From: Phycisphaerae bacterium
GTDB taxonomy: Bacteria; Planctomycetota; Phycisphaerae; UBA1845; JAFGLZ01
Assembly (NCBI GenBank): GCA_016927755.1
Contig: JAFGLZ010000265.1
Span: 1 to 64,000, forward strand
Direction: 5' to 3'
Length of the DNA stretch: 64,000 nucleotides
Part shown: in pieces, positions 33,912-42,494 of the stretch
Layout of the letters: each line of letters starts with the position of its first letter
How positions within the stretch are numbered: the first letter of the stretch is position 1
Made by a program: the position numbers and the translations under genes
Notes under the pieces: generated by a model
The model's input: only the letters and a program-made list of their open reading frames with translations
The model's database searches: none
What the model was told of the DNA's origin: nothing

Positions 33912-35300
33912 ATGAACGGTTTCTTGCGGATCGGGATGATGGCGTTGCTGGTGCTGACGAGTGGTTCGCTCTCCATGGGAGCCGAGGGGGACTCGGAGAA
34001 GAACCGGATCAAGCCGTACGCCGAGAATCCGCACTACTGGCAGTACAAGGGCAAGCCCGTGCTCCTGCTCGGCGGGTCTGTGGAGGACAACCTGTTTCAG
34101 ATTCCTGACTTGGTCCCGCATTTGGAGCTGCTGGCCTCTGTCGGCGGGAACTATGTCCGCAACACGATGTCATCGCGCGACCCGGGCAACGTTCAGCCGT
34201 TCGCCAAGGTGGAGGGCAAGTACGATCTGGAGCGGCTGAATCCGGAGTACTGGCGGCGGTTCGAGACGTTCCTGGCCGAGACCGCCAAGCGGGACATCAT
34301 CGTCCAGATCGAGGTTTGGGCGACGTTTGACTACTATCGGGAGCTCTGGGCCGGCGGTCCGTTCAATCCGAGGAACAACGTCAATTACACCGTCGAGGCG
34401 TCACGCCTGCCCGTGGAGGTCAACAGCCATCCCGTTAGGGCTCAAAACGACTTCTTCCGCTCGGTTCCCGGGGCGAAGGATCTCAAGGTGGTTCGCAAGC
34501 ACCAAGAGCGGTTCGTGTCCGAGATCCTGGCCCACAGCCTCCGGTACGACCACGTCTTGTACTGCATGGACAACGAGACGGCGGTTGGGCCCGAGTGGGG
34601 TGCGTATTGGGCGACGTTCATCCGTCAGAGCGCGGCCAAGCAAGGCAAGCAGGTGGAGGTGACGGAGATGTGGGATCCCTGGGACATCCGGCACCCGAAG
34701 CACCAGGCGACGATCGATCACCCGGAGACGTACACGTTCATCGACGTCTCACAGAACAACCACCAGAAGGGTCAGGCCCACTACGACAACCCGCAGTGGT
34801 TACGGGCGAGGATCAAGGACCACCCGCGACCCATCAACAGCATCAAGATCTACGGCGCCGACGGCGGACGGTTCGGCAACAGCCGGGACGGCATCGAGCG
34901 GTTCTGGCGAAACATCTTCGGCGGGTTGGCGGCGGTGAGGTTCCATCGTCCCGATTCCGGCATTGGGCTGAGCGAGAAGGCGCAGCGGATGATTCGATCC
35001 GCCAGAACGGTGACCGACGCGTTTGACCTGTTCGCGTGCGAGCCGCGCAACGACCTGCTCTCGGACCGCCAGCCCAACGAGGCGTACTGCCTGGCGAATG
35101 CGTCCGGCGAGTGCGTCGTCTACTTTCCGGCGGAGGGCCAAGTCGCGGTCAAGCCGATCAAGCAGGCCGGCGGATGGCAGGCGCGATGGTTCAACATCGA
35201 CGCGGGGGCATGGTCGGCGGCGCGGACGGTTGCCGGGCAGACCGTCGCCCTGCAAACACCGGGGAAGGGTCAGTGGGCGGCGGTGGTGAAGCCTCAGTGA
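33912..35300 (+). CDS. Secreted TIM-barrel glycosidase-like protein
   Basis: This 462-residue protein has a signal peptide (MMALLVLTSGSLSMGAEG). The body reads as a glycosidase-type barrel: KGKPVLLLGGSVEDNLFQ, GNYVRNTMSS, IIVQIEVWATFDYY and YCMDNETAVGPEWGAYW, where the Asn-Glu pair may be catalytic. A C-terminal beta-rich domain (GWQARWFNIDAGAWSAAR) resembles the collagen-binding-like tail found on DUF4038-type proteins. Substrate unknown. Its 3' end is 4 bases from the convergent SGNH gene. Confidence 0.75.
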   Translation: MNGFLRIGMMALLVLTSGSLSMGAEGDSEKNRIKPYAENPHYWQYKGKPVLLLGGSVEDNLFQIPDLVPHLELLASVGGNYVRNTMSSRDPGNVQPFAKVEGKYDLERLNPEYWRRFETFLAETAKRDIIVQIEVWATFDYYRELWAGGPFNPRNNVNYTVEASRLPVEVNSHPVRAQNDFFRSVPGAKDLKVVRKHQERFVSEILAHSLRYDHVLYCMDNETAVGPEWGAYWATFIRQSAAKQGKQVEVTEMWDPWDIRHPKHQATIDHPETYTFIDVSQNNHQKGQAHYDNPQWLRARIKDHPRPINSIKIYGADGGRFGNSRDGIERFWRNIFGGLAAVRFHRPDSGIGLSEKAQRMIRSARTVTDAFDLFACEPRNDLLSDRQPNEAYCLANASGECVVYFPAEGQVAVKPIKQAGGWQARWFNIDAGAWSAARTVAGQTVALQTPGKGQWAAVVKPQ

Positions 35301-35304
35301 CGGC

Positions 35305-36537
35305 TTACTTGGGCGGCTGGTATCTGGCCTTGAACCATCGCAGGACGATATCTTCCGCCGGGGAGTCGTTTCCGAGGGTCCGTTCGATGAAGCCGATGTC
35401 CTGACCGAAAATGACCCGCCTCATCAGGTTCTCCTGAGGTTGGTGCTTTGGACCCAGCCCCGATCGGGTGACCGAGGGGAGCACGGCGACGCAGTCCCAC
35501 TCCGGCTTGCCGAAGGAGAGGCTCCAGTTGAGCACCCAAGAGTAGGAGCGGATCAGCTTCTCGACGTCGTCAGGCAGGGCGTCTGGGGGGACGGCCACGA
35601 TGACCAGGTCGGGCTTCTGGTCTCGAATGCCCTTGGACCAGGGCTCGATCTCCGCCAGGGACTTGCCCGCGACGGGGCAGGAGACCACGGTGACCTTCGA
35701 CTTGGGATTCAACTTGGCCAGGACGCGAGGGAGGATCTGATCGTACGGCGGCATGGCGATCAGCTTGATCGGCTTGCCACCGGCGAGCAGGGCGGCCGTG
35801 TGGGGGATACACGGCTCAACCGCTCGGACGTCGGCCAGCGAGACCCGCTTGCCGCTGATCACCTGGGCGATGTCCTCGGCGAAGAGCTTGTGACCGTTCA
35901 TGTTCGGATGGATAGTCTCGCTCATGAGCAGCTTCCACTCGGTCGGGTCCTTGGCTCGAACCGCCTCGTAGGAGGCGTAGCAGTCGCAGAGCGGGACCTT
36001 CATTTCCTTGGCCACGTCGCGGACTGTCTCGGCGAAGGCCGCCAGGCGATCCACGGGACGGTTCCCGTCCTCCGGATAGATCGAGTTGGGCGTGCAGAGG
36101 ATCACCTCGGCGCCCACACGTTGGCACTGCGTGACGATGTTCTTGAGGTTCTCGGCGTAGTCGCCACGCTTGACGCGGGTCACGTCGTTCATGCCGAACA
36201 TGATCACGACAAGATGGGGCTTCTTGTCCAGCACGTCCTTCTGGATTCGCGCGAGGGCGTTCACGGTGGTGTGGCCGCTAATGCCGGCGTTGATCATCTG
36301 GAGCTTCGCGTTGGGATAGATTCGCTGCAGGGCGATGCCGAGCATGTCGCACCAGGCCCGGTTTCCGCCGGTGTGGTAGTAGGCGCCGGTGATGCTGTCG
36401 CCGAAGCAGACGATGCGAACCGTTTCCTTACCGGCGTTGAGGAGGTCGGCGGTCTTGGGCACGGGCGACTGCTGCTCGGCCGCCGCCATCGGGCCGGTGA
36501 TCGTGATGAGAACCAGTGCCGTCAGTTTGGTCTTCAT
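35305..36537 (-). CDS. Secreted SGNH/GDSL hydrolase
   Basis: This 410-residue protein has a signal peptide (LTALVLITITGPMAAAEQ). The SGNH blocks are FGDSITG, NAGISGHT, MFGMNDV and a terminal SETIHPNMNGH, in which the usual Asp of DxxH is Glu. A second domain of about 180 residues follows (KLIAMPPYDQILPRVLAKL), also SGNH-like in strand order but without a clear catalytic triad. It is probably a carbohydrate esterase, given the glycosidase-like neighbour. Confidence 0.82.
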   Translation of the reverse strand: MKTKLTALVLITITGPMAAAEQQSPVPKTADLLNAGKETVRIVCFGDSITGAYYHTGGNRAWCDMLGIALQRIYPNAKLQMINAGISGHTTVNALARIQKDVLDKKPHLVVIMFGMNDVTRVKRGDYAENLKNIVTQCQRVGAEVILCTPNSIYPEDGNRPVDRLAAFAETVRDVAKEMKVPLCDCYASYEAVRAKDPTEWKLLMSETIHPNMNGHKLFAEDIAQVISGKRVSLADVRAVEPCIPHTAALLAGGKPIKLIAMPPYDQILPRVLAKLNPKSKVTVVSCPVAGKSLAEIEPWSKGIRDQKPDLVIVAVPPDALPDDVEKLIRSYSWVLNWSLSFGKPEWDCVAVLPSVTRSGLGPKHQPQENLMRRVIFGQDIGFIERTLGNDSPAEDIVLRWFKARYQPPK

Positions 36538-36579
36538 GATACGTCCCTATTCGGAAAGGCTTTCCTCTTATAACGTGCG

Positions 36580-37398
36580 TTAGACGATGGCATTGCCCCC
36601 GAGTCGCGTTGGCGTGGCATCGCCCATCGCGGCGCGGAGGTGCGTCAGGTCATGCTCCAGGCTGAGGGTCGCGGCCCGGAGGTCAGTACTATGGACGATC
36701 AGGTTCATCCCGGCCTCGATCCATTCGACCTCCTGGTCGAGATTCTGCCAGAAGAAGTGTACGCCCGCGCCGATACCCGCGGCTCGGGCCGTATTCAGGA
36801 TTGTCCTGATGGCCGTGCCGTATTCGTCGGTCTGGTACTGCTCTGGATTACCTAGGTTGACCGAAAGATCGTGCGGGCCGACGAGGACCGCGTCCAGGCC
36901 CTCGACGCCGACCAAGTCGGATAGGGCCTCGATGGCGGGGACGCTTTCGACGTTGATGATGGCCACGCCGCCTGCGTTTCTGCTGTCGAGGTACTCGAAG
37001 CACTTCTCGGACGGCGCCTGCCCTCGCTCGAGCAGGTCCGCGAGTCGCTTGCCTTTGAGCGGGCGACGCCTGATCGCCCCGACGAGGTCTCGCACCTGCT
37101 CGGGCCGCTCGACGTAGGGGAAGATCACCCCGTGCGCCCCGGCGTCCATCATCATCGTCGCCAGATATGGATTCGGTTCCGGCACGCGGACGATCGGGGC
37201 CAGTCCGACGCCGGCGTAGGCCAGGCACATCCAGGCGACCCGTTCGCGGTCGATGGCGATGTGCTCGGTGTCGATGAAGACGAAATCGAGCGGCAGGCCG
37301 GTGATCACCGGGGGCCACTTGGTGGACGTCGAGGTGATCAGGGTGCCATACACGCGCTGGCCCACGTGGAGGGCCTCGCGCATCTGCTGTCCGTTCAT
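36580..37398 (-). CDS. HpcH/HpaI-family aldolase
   Basis: The start is ATG 37398 (MNGQQMREAL), 7 nt after GGAGAG, giving 272 residues. The class II pyruvate aldolase pattern is present: FVFIDTEHIAIDRERV, the RVPEPNP Arg, GVIFPYVERPEQ, INVESVPAIEALSDL and VLVGPHDLSVNLG. These enzymes cleave 4-hydroxy-2-oxo acids with a divalent metal. The physiological substrate is not evident. Confidence 0.9.
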   Translation of the reverse strand: MNGQQMREALHVGQRVYGTLITSTSTKWPPVITGLPLDFVFIDTEHIAIDRERVAWMCLAYAGVGLAPIVRVPEPNPYLATMMMDAGAHGVIFPYVERPEQVRDLVGAIRRRPLKGKRLADLLERGQAPSEKCFEYLDSRNAGGVAIINVESVPAIEALSDLVGVEGLDAVLVGPHDLSVNLGNPEQYQTDEYGTAIRTILNTARAAGIGAGVHFFWQNLDQEVEWIEAGMNLIVHSTDLRAATLSLEHDLTHLRAAMGDATPTRLGGNAIV

Positions 37399-37481
37399 GG
37401 TGCTCTCCGCGTTTTTCCGAGACGGTATCGTCGTCGCCGGAGACGGATCGGTCAAGGCGGGCGGCGCGTGCGGGGCATTCG

Positions 37482-37805
37482 TCAGTCTTCCTCCGTCGTG
37501 GGTGCGTTCGGGGGAGGGCAAGCGTCGTGGCGGTCACACGAGGAGTCCCGGTGAGATCTGGAGAACCGGAGTATCCGTCTTCTGAGTGAGATGATGACCG
37601 CCATGACGGCGCCCAGCAGGCCCGCGCCGGCGGCGCCGCCGCCACAGCCGGGTTGGCCGCAGAAGGGGCACACCGACATCGGGCCCAAGACCGCGAACAT
37701 GCCGCCCCACCAGCCGAGGAACCGGAGGAACGGCGCCAAGTATCGCGAACGCCTCAAGCGTCGACCGATCGAGGCGAGGCGTGTTGTTTTCTGATTCGGC
37801 TCCAA
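37482..37805 (-). CDS. Small Cys-rich membrane protein, TTG start
   Basis: This is a 107-residue hypothetical protein. AGGAG 9 nt before the TTG at 37805 supports it as a real gene. Two hydrophobic parts (YLAPFLRFLGWWGGMFAVL and AAGAGLLGAVMAVIISLR) flank a CPFCGQPGC motif suited to metal binding. The tail is charged with more Cys and His. It lies four bases after the secreted InlB-repeat-like gene on the same strand. Confidence 0.5.
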   Translation of the reverse strand: MEPNQKTTRLASIGRRLRRSRYLAPFLRFLGWWGGMFAVLGPMSVCPFCGQPGCGGGAAGAGLLGAVMAVIISLRRRILRFSRSHRDSSCDRHDACPPPNAPTTEED

Positions 37806-37809
37806 TCGG

Positions 37810-38787
37810 CTAACTCCTCGGGCCTCGTCTTGATCGACGGTTCACGGCGGCGCAGACCAGTGAGGCGACTGTGAGCAGGGGCAACGCCTGGTCCAGGCCG
37901 CTGCCACACTTGAACAGTGCCTTGACTTCCCGATCCTGGTCCATGAGCAGGGTGATGGACAGATTGGCATCCGCGGCGGCGTGGTTGGCATCTCCGGGGA
38001 AGTTCGGGTCGAAGATCTGCCAGGTGTTGAATCCGCGTCCCTCGGCCGGGACCGCCGAGAGGGTCACGGGGACCCCCTGGGGATATGCCGGCGGGTCGTT
38101 GGGTTCGGCGTTCGGGTCGTAGTGGGCGCCCGGGGTGACGGGCATCGGGGGCTCGGGGTCCATCGTGACCGTGCCGTACTGGGGGTTGCCGAGGGTGAGA
38201 TTCAGGGCGTAGTAGTTGGGTTCGGCGCCGAAGTGGACGACCCACGGTCGGGAGGGGCGATAGCCGCCGGCGTTGGGATCGTTCGAGTCGAAGAAGTCGT
38301 CGTAATAGCGGAACATGACGAAGGTTGGCTCGCCCGGCGCGTTGGGGACGACGTAGCGCATGTGGAAGTGGAACTCGGAATAGGTGCTGGTGCAGACCGC
38401 GTCGCCGTCGGCGCTCAGGATCGGCGAGACGCCTTCGTAGAACGACATTGCCGGCGAGGCGTAGAGGCGCTGCAGCATGATGCGGTAGTCGACATTGGGC
38501 GTGCCGGGGAAGTGGTAGTTGGGGTCCTCGACGTAGCCGGGGCCGGGCTCGGTCCGGTTGTAGGAGCCCATGATGGTTTGGATCCATTCGTAGTAGTCGG
38601 CTCCGTAAGGGTCAGGGTTCGTGCCGTAGTCGTTGTTCCAGTGGCGGTAGAGCTGCCAGGCGTTGCAGATCATCGTTCCATTGTCCTGGCCGACGCGGTA
38701 GTGATCCAGGGGGCACTCGGCATGGGTCATCGACGCCATGCCCGCGCAGGCGAGGAGGGCGGTACTTAGGAAGAGAGTGAGTCGCAT
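37810..38787 (-). CDS. Secreted protein with C-terminal anchor
   Basis: This 325-residue protein starts behind GGAGGAA. A signal peptide (LSTALLACAGMASMTHA) is followed by an aromatic-rich domain of about 190 residues that I do not recognise (HFHMRYVVPNAPGEP). A beta-rich repeat (GTVTMDPEPP, VTLSAVPAEGRGFNTW, QDREVKALFKC) resembles the divergent InlB B-repeat of surface proteins. The end, LPLLTVASLVCAAVNRRSRRG, is a hydrophobic helix plus Arg cluster like an exosortase-type anchor without the PEP motif. Confidence 0.65.
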   Translation of the reverse strand: MRLTLFLSTALLACAGMASMTHAECPLDHYRVGQDNGTMICNAWQLYRHWNNDYGTNPDPYGADYYEWIQTIMGSYNRTEPGPGYVEDPNYHFPGTPNVDYRIMLQRLYASPAMSFYEGVSPILSADGDAVCTSTYSEFHFHMRYVVPNAPGEPTFVMFRYYDDFFDSNDPNAGGYRPSRPWVVHFGAEPNYYALNLTLGNPQYGTVTMDPEPPMPVTPGAHYDPNAEPNDPPAYPQGVPVTLSAVPAEGRGFNTWQIFDPNFPGDANHAAADANLSITLLMDQDREVKALFKCGSGLDQALPLLTVASLVCAAVNRRSRRGPRS

Positions 38788-38851
38788 GGTCTATTCCTCC
38801 AGATTGACGTGAGTCCTCGGCCCATGTGGGCCTTCGAGTGTTCTACCACGG

Positions 38852-39541
38852 CTACCAGGGCATGTCCATGCCGAGGTGCCACCATTCGGGAGCGTGCTTC
38901 GGGTGCCAGAGATTGACCTGATTGGGCTCCCAGGTTTCCTCGATCTTCACGACGGCGACGTGACTATCCACGAACAGGTAGTTGGACTTGTCGGCGTGCC
39001 GCTTGTGCGCGACGTTGTTGTTCGGGTCCTCGCCCCAACCGTAGTTCTCGGGGTGGACGTGGATGGACCCGGCGGTGTTGTCCGGGGTTTCTAGGACCCA
39101 GATTACGTATGGTGGATGCTTCACCTTGCTGACGGCGTTGGCGTTTGGATCGTCGAGCAGGCCGTTTGTGGAGAAGCTCGCCCATCGGAGCTCATCGCTC
39201 CGAGCCACGTCGCGCGGATCGTCCCAGTTCAGGAAGTTGTCGCTGCGATCGGCGGGGCAGCGATAGAGGAGTCTGGTCTTCGAGTAGGGCTGTAGGGAGT
39301 GGAGCCACCATGACCCCTCGGGGCTGTCGGCGAAGGGACAGTCGCTCGGCGGGATGGCCTCCTTGTAGTCCATCCCGTACATGGTCAGGGCCAGGCCCAT
39401 TTGGTGGAGGTTGCTCATGCAGACAGTGGCCTTGGCCCTGTCGCGAGCGGCCTTGAGGGAGGGGACCAGGATGGAGATGAGCAGCGCGATGACGGCGACC
39501 ACCACCAGCAACTCGATCAGCGTGAAGCTGCGACGCGTCAT
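38852..39541 (-). CDS. Type II secretion-type pseudopilin (H-X9-DG-like)
   Basis: This 229-residue protein starts 7 nt after AAGGAGA. MTRRSFTLIELLVVVAVIALLISILVPSL is a textbook prepilin peptidase site and N-terminal helix, with Glu5 present. The globular part has CMSNLHQMGLALTMY, CPADRSDN and NYLFVDSHVAVVKIEE. This family is greatly expanded in Planctomycetota. It is one of two such genes in this block. Confidence 0.88.
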   Translation of the reverse strand: MTRRSFTLIELLVVVAVIALLISILVPSLKAARDRAKATVCMSNLHQMGLALTMYGMDYKEAIPPSDCPFADSPEGSWWLHSLQPYSKTRLLYRCPADRSDNFLNWDDPRDVARSDELRWASFSTNGLLDDPNANAVSKVKHPPYVIWVLETPDNTAGSIHVHPENYGWGEDPNNNVAHKRHADKSNYLFVDSHVAVVKIEETWEPNQVNLWHPKHAPEWWHLGMDMPW

Positions 39542-39665
39542 GACAGTCTCCTTTGGTCGGGTGACGGCTGCCGGTCCGGCCGGCAGGTCGGGACGGGTTC
39601 TCGCGTGGATCGACGATGGCCCGACCCGACCTGCTTCGTTGCGGCCTGCCGGCAGCGCCGGAGCG

Positions 39666-40346
39666 TCAGCGTTTCCGGCGACGGAGGACGATCATCCCGA
39701 CAACGAGGCTTGCCGCCGTAAGCGGCTCCGGGACGGTGACGAACGTCATCGTGTAGGCGTCGGAGGGCAGGTAGCCTGCCGCTCCAACGTCCAGCGCACG
39801 GAACGTGGCGGCGAAGGTCTCGCCCTCGACTGCCGTCGGGGCGACGGCGAAGAGCGTGTGCACGTGGAATCCCCAGGCTCCCAGGGTTCCGTTCTCGTTG
39901 TATTTGTCGTCCATCCAGAGGTGGTCGAACGTGACGGTGGCGGCGTCGGACGTGAGGAGCGGCGCCAACGTGTCCTCGTCGAGGACGTAGAAGCCAGCGT
40001 CGAACGACACCCTCTCGATGGCGATCAGCCAGTCCGGGGCGGCGTTGGGGTCGTCGCCTCCCAACTGCCAGTTGCCGTGATCGGGATGGGCCGAATGCCA
40101 GCAGTCGAGGTGTTCGCAGACGTACCAGCCGTCGAGCAGGCCGCCGTCCTGCTTGACGAGCTCGAGGGGCTCGCCCCAGTCGGGCCACCCGGGGACGCCG
40201 GGCATTGCGAAGAACCAGAGCTTGTCGTCGTCGGCGTTGCCCCAGGTTTGGTCCTGGTTCCGGCCGACGTGAGTGTGAGCGTGAGCAAGGACGGCCTGCG
40301 TCCCGACCGTTGAGGCCAGGATCATGGCTAGGGTTTTGATGGTCAT
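39666..40346 (-). CDS. PEP-CTERM exported protein
   Basis: The start is ATG 40346 (MTIKTLAMIL), preceded by AAAGGAGA, giving 226 residues. A signal peptide ends near VLAHA. The mature N-terminus is His-rich (AHAHTHVGRNQ), followed by TWGNADDDKLWFFAMPG. The C-terminus VPEPLTAASLVVGMIVLRRRKR is a PEP-CTERM signal for exosortase processing. The His-rich start and the metal-type neighbours recall Zur-repressed PEP-CTERM proteins described in cyanobacteria; that link is a tentative memory-based comparison. Confidence 0.75.
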   Translation of the reverse strand: MTIKTLAMILASTVGTQAVLAHAHTHVGRNQDQTWGNADDDKLWFFAMPGVPGWPDWGEPLELVKQDGGLLDGWYVCEHLDCWHSAHPDHGNWQLGGDDPNAAPDWLIAIERVSFDAGFYVLDEDTLAPLLTSDAATVTFDHLWMDDKYNENGTLGAWGFHVHTLFAVAPTAVEGETFAATFRALDVGAAGYLPSDAYTMTFVTVPEPLTAASLVVGMIVLRRRKR

Positions 40347-40575
40347 TTCTTCTTTCTCCTTTGATCTCGTCGTGGCGGCGCCGATTGCGGCAACGCCTGT
40401 GACCCCCGCGCGATGGACGCGCGCGGGGGGGGGGCGGACGGACGACGTCAACTCGATGCGATTCGGCTCAAGCCGTGGATCGAACGGCCGTCGAACGTGC
40501 CGCCACCAGATGGGAACCGGCGCATGACTCGGCGAGCAGGCGCACGGTCATGGCACGATATCTGTTATTGTGTCG

Positions 40576-40935
40576 TTAGTTGACGGAGATAGGGCTTGGG
40601 GGGGCGCGGGGGCCGAACGGGTCGTGGTCCTTTCGAGGCACGGGCGCCTCGGAAGGCGCCGGGCCCGGATACGCGCGGAGCGCGAGCACCACGATCGGGC
40701 AGGGCGGTGGTGTCAGCACCGCGCGGGAACCGATCGTGAGCAGCAGGCAGATAGGGCAGTCATCGGAATGGTGTCTTGGCGCGGGGTCCTTCGATCCGAC
40801 TCCCGTGCAGGAGGCGGCCGGCGCGTGGCTAGCGTGACAGGCGAGGAGGTGCAGGGCGCGGTCAGCGCCCGTGCAGGCGGCGACGAAGCCGAAGACGGCC
40901 GCAAGACGTGCTGCGCGATGTACGGCCCGGATCAT
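40576..40935 (-). CDS. Small CPxC membrane or exported protein, paralog B
   Basis: This 119-residue protein starts at ATG 40935, with GAGG 8 nt upstream. It has an N-terminal hydrophobic segment (RLAAVFGFVAACTGADRALH) and a His/Cys-rich middle (HHSDDCPICLLLTIG), and ends with DPFGPRAPP. A paralog at 41931..42293 shares the order AACxGxDRAxH, CPxC, DPFxPRxPP. Both resemble the DUF2946-type small metal-related proteins. A palindromic operator lies just upstream. Confidence 0.7.
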   Translation of the reverse strand: MIRAVHRAARLAAVFGFVAACTGADRALHLLACHASHAPAASCTGVGSKDPAPRHHSDDCPICLLLTIGSRAVLTPPPCPIVVLALRAYPGPAPSEAPVPRKDHDPFGPRAPPSPISVN

Positions 40936-40957
40936 AGGGGGACCTCATCCCAGCCAA

Positions 40958-40972
40958 TAATACAATGTATTA
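40958..40972. promoter_or_regulatory. 15-bp palindromic operator (Fur/Zur-like)
   Basis: TAATACA, a single A and TGTATTA form a perfect 7-1-7 inverted repeat, 23 bases upstream of the start of the small CPxC gene. AT-rich 7-1-7 symmetry is typical of Fur-family boxes. It stands out in otherwise GC-rich DNA. Confidence 0.6.
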
Positions 40973-41075
40973 CCACGGTTGGCCCCGCGATGTCAAGGGC
41001 CGGTGTCGCACATCATCGAGGGCGTCCGCGGTTCGCAGACGTGCCTGGACAGTTCTCGGCAGCGACTGTTCGTGC

Positions 41076-41798
41076 TCATTCCCCCGGTCGTTCTCCGGTT
41101 TCGGTGGTGGGTGGGTTGAACTCCGGCAGATAGTGGCGATCCTCCTCGTCCTTGCCGGTGCCGATGGTGTCTTCCCACTCGAGATTCTCGACGTGGAAGT
41201 CGACGAAGAGGTAGTTGCTTCGGTCCAGGTGTCGCTCTTTCTTGATCAGGTCGGTCCAGACTTCTTGTGCCTTCCATGCGGGGTAGCCCTGGTGGTGCAG
41301 GGCTTCGCCCTCGTCTCCCCTTTCGGAGAGGCAGATCTTGTCGGCGGGGCGGATGACGGCGTCCATCTTCTTTCCGAAAACGAACATACCGTTGATGATG
41401 TAGCTCTGGATGCGCTCCGGCACGTCATGAGCGTGAGGATCCTCGTTGGGGTCGTGCTCGATGACGTCGTCCCGGTGTGGGTCGGCCGGGCAGAGCATGT
41501 ACTCTCGCCGGAACTTGTACGGCGCGAGAAACTGCCACCACTCCTGGACGGCGGGTTGAGGGTCCGCGTAGTCGGTCCCGTGGACGACGGGGAAGAAGCC
41601 GTTTTGGTCCTCGGCGTAGAAGTTCAGGGCCTTGCCGATCTCTCGCATGTTACCCATGCAATAGGTCCTTCGGGCCATCGCGCGGGCTCGACTGAGGCTC
41701 GGCAAGAGGATCGAGATCAGCAGGGCGATGATGGCCACGACGACAAGCAGCTCGATCAGCGTGAACGCCCGTCGAGTGGGGGTAGCAGACACGTTCAT
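41076..41798 (-). CDS. Type II secretion-type pseudopilin
   Basis: This 240-residue protein has the prepilin leader RRAFTLIELLVVVAIIALLISILLPSL. The mature part includes YCMGNMREIGKALNFYAED, CPADPHRDD and SNYLFVDFHVENLEWED, the same plan as the pseudopilin at 38852..39541. The C-terminus is acidic. It sits between the two CPxC paralogs on the same strand. Confidence 0.87.
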   Translation of the reverse strand: MNVSATPTRRAFTLIELLVVVAIIALLISILLPSLSRARAMARRTYCMGNMREIGKALNFYAEDQNGFFPVVHGTDYADPQPAVQEWWQFLAPYKFRREYMLCPADPHRDDVIEHDPNEDPHAHDVPERIQSYIINGMFVFGKKMDAVIRPADKICLSERGDEGEALHHQGYPAWKAQEVWTDLIKKERHLDRSNYLFVDFHVENLEWEDTIGTGKDEEDRHYLPEFNPPTTETGERPGE

Positions 41799-41930
41799 GG
41801 TCCATCCCTTCAGGCGGGAGACTCGAACCGACGCGGGGTCGATTCCGAATCATCTCATTCCGCGTCTTCATTGGTTGAGTGACGCGATAGCGGCCGCGCT
41901 GCGCGGATCGATGCTCTCAGATGAGCGGTA

Positions 41931-42293
41931 CTAGCAGGGGATTGGATCGGTGGCCGGCGGCCCACGCGGAACGAAGGGGTCGTGGTGCCTGAGCAGGTCC
42001 GGCGCCCGCGCGGGGCAGACCGTCGAGAAGGCGACGAGGCCGAGATAGTCGAGCGGCGGGGGCGACCAGTCGAGGACGGCGAGGGTCCCCACCGCAAGCT
42101 CGTGGCAGACGGGGCACTGCCGCGGCGCATGGGGGGTCGCCGGGCGTTCGCTATTGGATTCGCAGTTGGTCTGTCCGCAGGCATGCCCCGCCGAGGCGAC
42201 CCGCACGTGGATGGCGCGATCCATGCCCGAGCAGGCCGCCAGGAAGCCAGCGACCATGACGAGATGGACGAGCTTACGCGATTCGCGAGACAC
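41931..42293 (-). CDS. Small CPxC membrane or exported protein, paralog A
   Basis: This 120-residue protein starts at GTG 42293 with a weak ribosome site. HLVMVAGFLAACSGMDRAIH forms a signal or membrane segment; PRQCPVCHELAVG is a probable metal site; HHDPFVPRGPP ends the protein. It is clearly related in layout to 40576..40935, so this pair arose by duplication. Each lies directly upstream of an exported-protein gene. Confidence 0.7.
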   Translation of the reverse strand: MSRESRKLVHLVMVAGFLAACSGMDRAIHVRVASAGHACGQTNCESNSERPATPHAPRQCPVCHELAVGTLAVLDWSPPPLDYLGLVAFSTVCPARAPDLLRHHDPFVPRGPPATDPIPC

Positions 42294-42494
42294 CCAGTAC
42301 GCTCCATGGCCGGATGTGCGGGACCTTACCTATCTATATTTCGGTGGAAGTGGCTGGGCGGTCAAGGGGCAAGGCCGGGAATCTTCTCATATCTTGAACG
42401 CGTGACCGCCGTGCGTCGGTCCCACGCGGTCGGACGACGGGCGAGAGCGGCCCGGGGGCAAGGGCTGGACCCATCGGGCGAGCCGGGGATGCGG

